A DNA stretch of 5,782 nucleotides from the NCBI GenBank assembly GCA_018065965.1, contig JAGHSH010000272.1, positions 1 through 5,782 of the forward strand. The letters run 5' to 3'. The stretch is from Candidatus Apopatocola equi. GTDB taxonomy: Bacteria; Bacillota; Clostridia; Oscillospirales; Oscillospiraceae. Within the stretch, counting starts at the first letter, position 1, and each line of letters begins with the position of its first letter. The position numbers and the translations under genes are program-made. The notes beneath the pieces are model-generated. The model saw nothing but the letters and a program-made list of their open reading frames with translations. It did not search any database and was not told the DNA's origin. Below are positions 5,158 to 5,782 of the stretch, one piece after another.

Positions 5158-5782
5158 ATTCAGCAGTATTCCGTATATCAAAAACATAGGCCACATCCTC
5201 CCGCCCGGCAAAGTTGGAATGCTCCGGCGTGACATGGAAAAGGATGTGCTCTGGGCTTCGCTCAAACACGCCGACGATATCCGTGCCGTTTCCGTAAACG
5301 CGGAAGGGCAGCTCGTCCGGCGGATCGTCATAGGGGAGGGCAAGGGAAACAGTACCGCTTTCATCCGCGGCACTTTCGGGAATCAGCCTTGTGCAGCCGA
5401 TCCCCTCATAAACATAGCTCAGCAGCACATCCCGACTGCTGTTGAGCCGATAGAGCAGCCCGTGTACCTCCCGGGAGCCGAAGGGCTCCACGCCCTCGGG
5501 CAGCAGCAGGGTAAAGGGATAGGTTTCAAGCCCCAGATAGGAATCGTACACCCTGCCGCTTTCCTCCACCGTCAGAGCGGCGCGGAAGGAGTCGGTGGGG
5601 CCTTCCCCATCGGCTGTTTCTCCGAACACGCCGAAATAAGAGCCGGTGTACTCGCCCAGCTGACCGAAATACTCAAACCACAGCTCGTTCTCCATGCGCG
5701 CCTCCCCCTCGGAGAGACTCTCGAAGCCGTAGGCAAAGCTCTCGGGTATGGGGTCATAGGGGCGGGGCACGAAGCCCTTGGG
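5156..5782 (-). CDS. Hypothetical acidic protein, partial (start outside window)
   Basis: The frame is open to the right edge of the window, with 208 residues visible before the TAA stop; the true start is probably beyond 5782. GC-rich codon use continues to the edge, which supports coding there. The protein is acidic and rich in aromatic and glycine residues, with stretches such as YFGQLGEYTGSYFGVFGETADG at visible residues 39-60, where F, G and Y recur. It seems largely beta-stranded. No membrane segment, signal peptide, catalytic motif or family I recognise is in the visible part. Two internal starts are possible: GTG at 5770, or ATG at 5695, which has GGGGGAGG five bases upstream on the minus strand; the latter would give 179 residues. 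That site also reads as Ser-Glu-Gly-Glu-Ala-Arg codons and may be chance. The gene converges on gpsA and ends in its own terminator. Function unknown. Confidence 0.7.
   Translation of the reverse strand, partial: PKGFVPRPYDPIPESFAYGFESLSEGEARMENELWFEYFGQLGEYTGSYFGVFGETADGEGPTDSFRAALTVEESGRVYDSYLGLETYPFTLLLPEGVEPFGSREVHGLLYRLNSSRDVLLSYVYEGIGCTRLIPESAADESGTVSLALPYDDPPDELPFRVYGNGTDIVGVFERSPEHILFHVTPEHSNFAGREDVAYVFDIRNTAE

Noticed and set aside
1..5782. CRISPR arrays, tRNA or rRNA genes, riboswitches, transposase genes
   Set aside because: No regularly spaced repeats, cloverleaf signatures, conserved rRNA segments or transposase motifs were seen by eye on either strand.

Overview
The window looks like chromosomal DNA of a GC-rich member of the Bacillota, most likely class Clostridia and possibly the Oscillospirales (gut Ruminococcaceae/Oscillospiraceae). 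The reasons are GC-rich genes with strong third-position GC, AT-rich intergenic promoters with consensus TATAAT boxes, purine-rich Shine-Dalgarno sites, short hairpin terminators, and protein families typical of that group. Genus and species cannot be read from this sequence.

Layout. Positions 1-200 are an AT-rich leader with a -10 box (164-169) and a good ribosome binding site. A plus-strand gene set follows: a DUF2804 protein (201-1190), a GH13 alpha-glucosidase-like protein (1250-3043), and a GNAT-type acetyltransferase (3040-3735) that overlaps the GH13 gene by the four bases ATGA. The next gene, a GpsA-type glycerol-3-phosphate dehydrogenase (3824-4786), has its own extended -10 promoter and ends in an 18-bp hairpin terminator. 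A 369-base gene-free stretch (4787-5155) holds that terminator, a short dispersed-repeat-like element (CATTGCGA...GGCAATCC) and a 12-bp hairpin. A minus-strand gene of unknown function (stop at 5156, running off the right edge) points back toward gpsA and has its own terminator.

The main point of interest is the GH13 protein. It keeps the fold signatures of the oligo-1,6-glucosidase/alpha-glucosidase group: metal loop, ARSPMQW, YQGQEIGMTN, QPDLN. However, most residues that build the -1 sugar pocket are changed: Tyr to Arg65, the region I His to Cys105, the acid/base Glu to Asp256, and the region IV His to Glu328. The presumed nucleophile Asp201 and the third Asp329 remain. It is either a non-catalytic GH13 protein or an enzyme with altered chemistry or substrate. 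It is likely co-transcribed with a DUF2804 protein and a GNAT protein, a combination I do not recognise as a described system.

How the genes work together is inference only. The first three genes probably form one transcription unit; no terminator is visible before gpsA, so read-through into it is possible. gpsA makes sn-glycerol 3-phosphate for phospholipids and need not be functionally linked.
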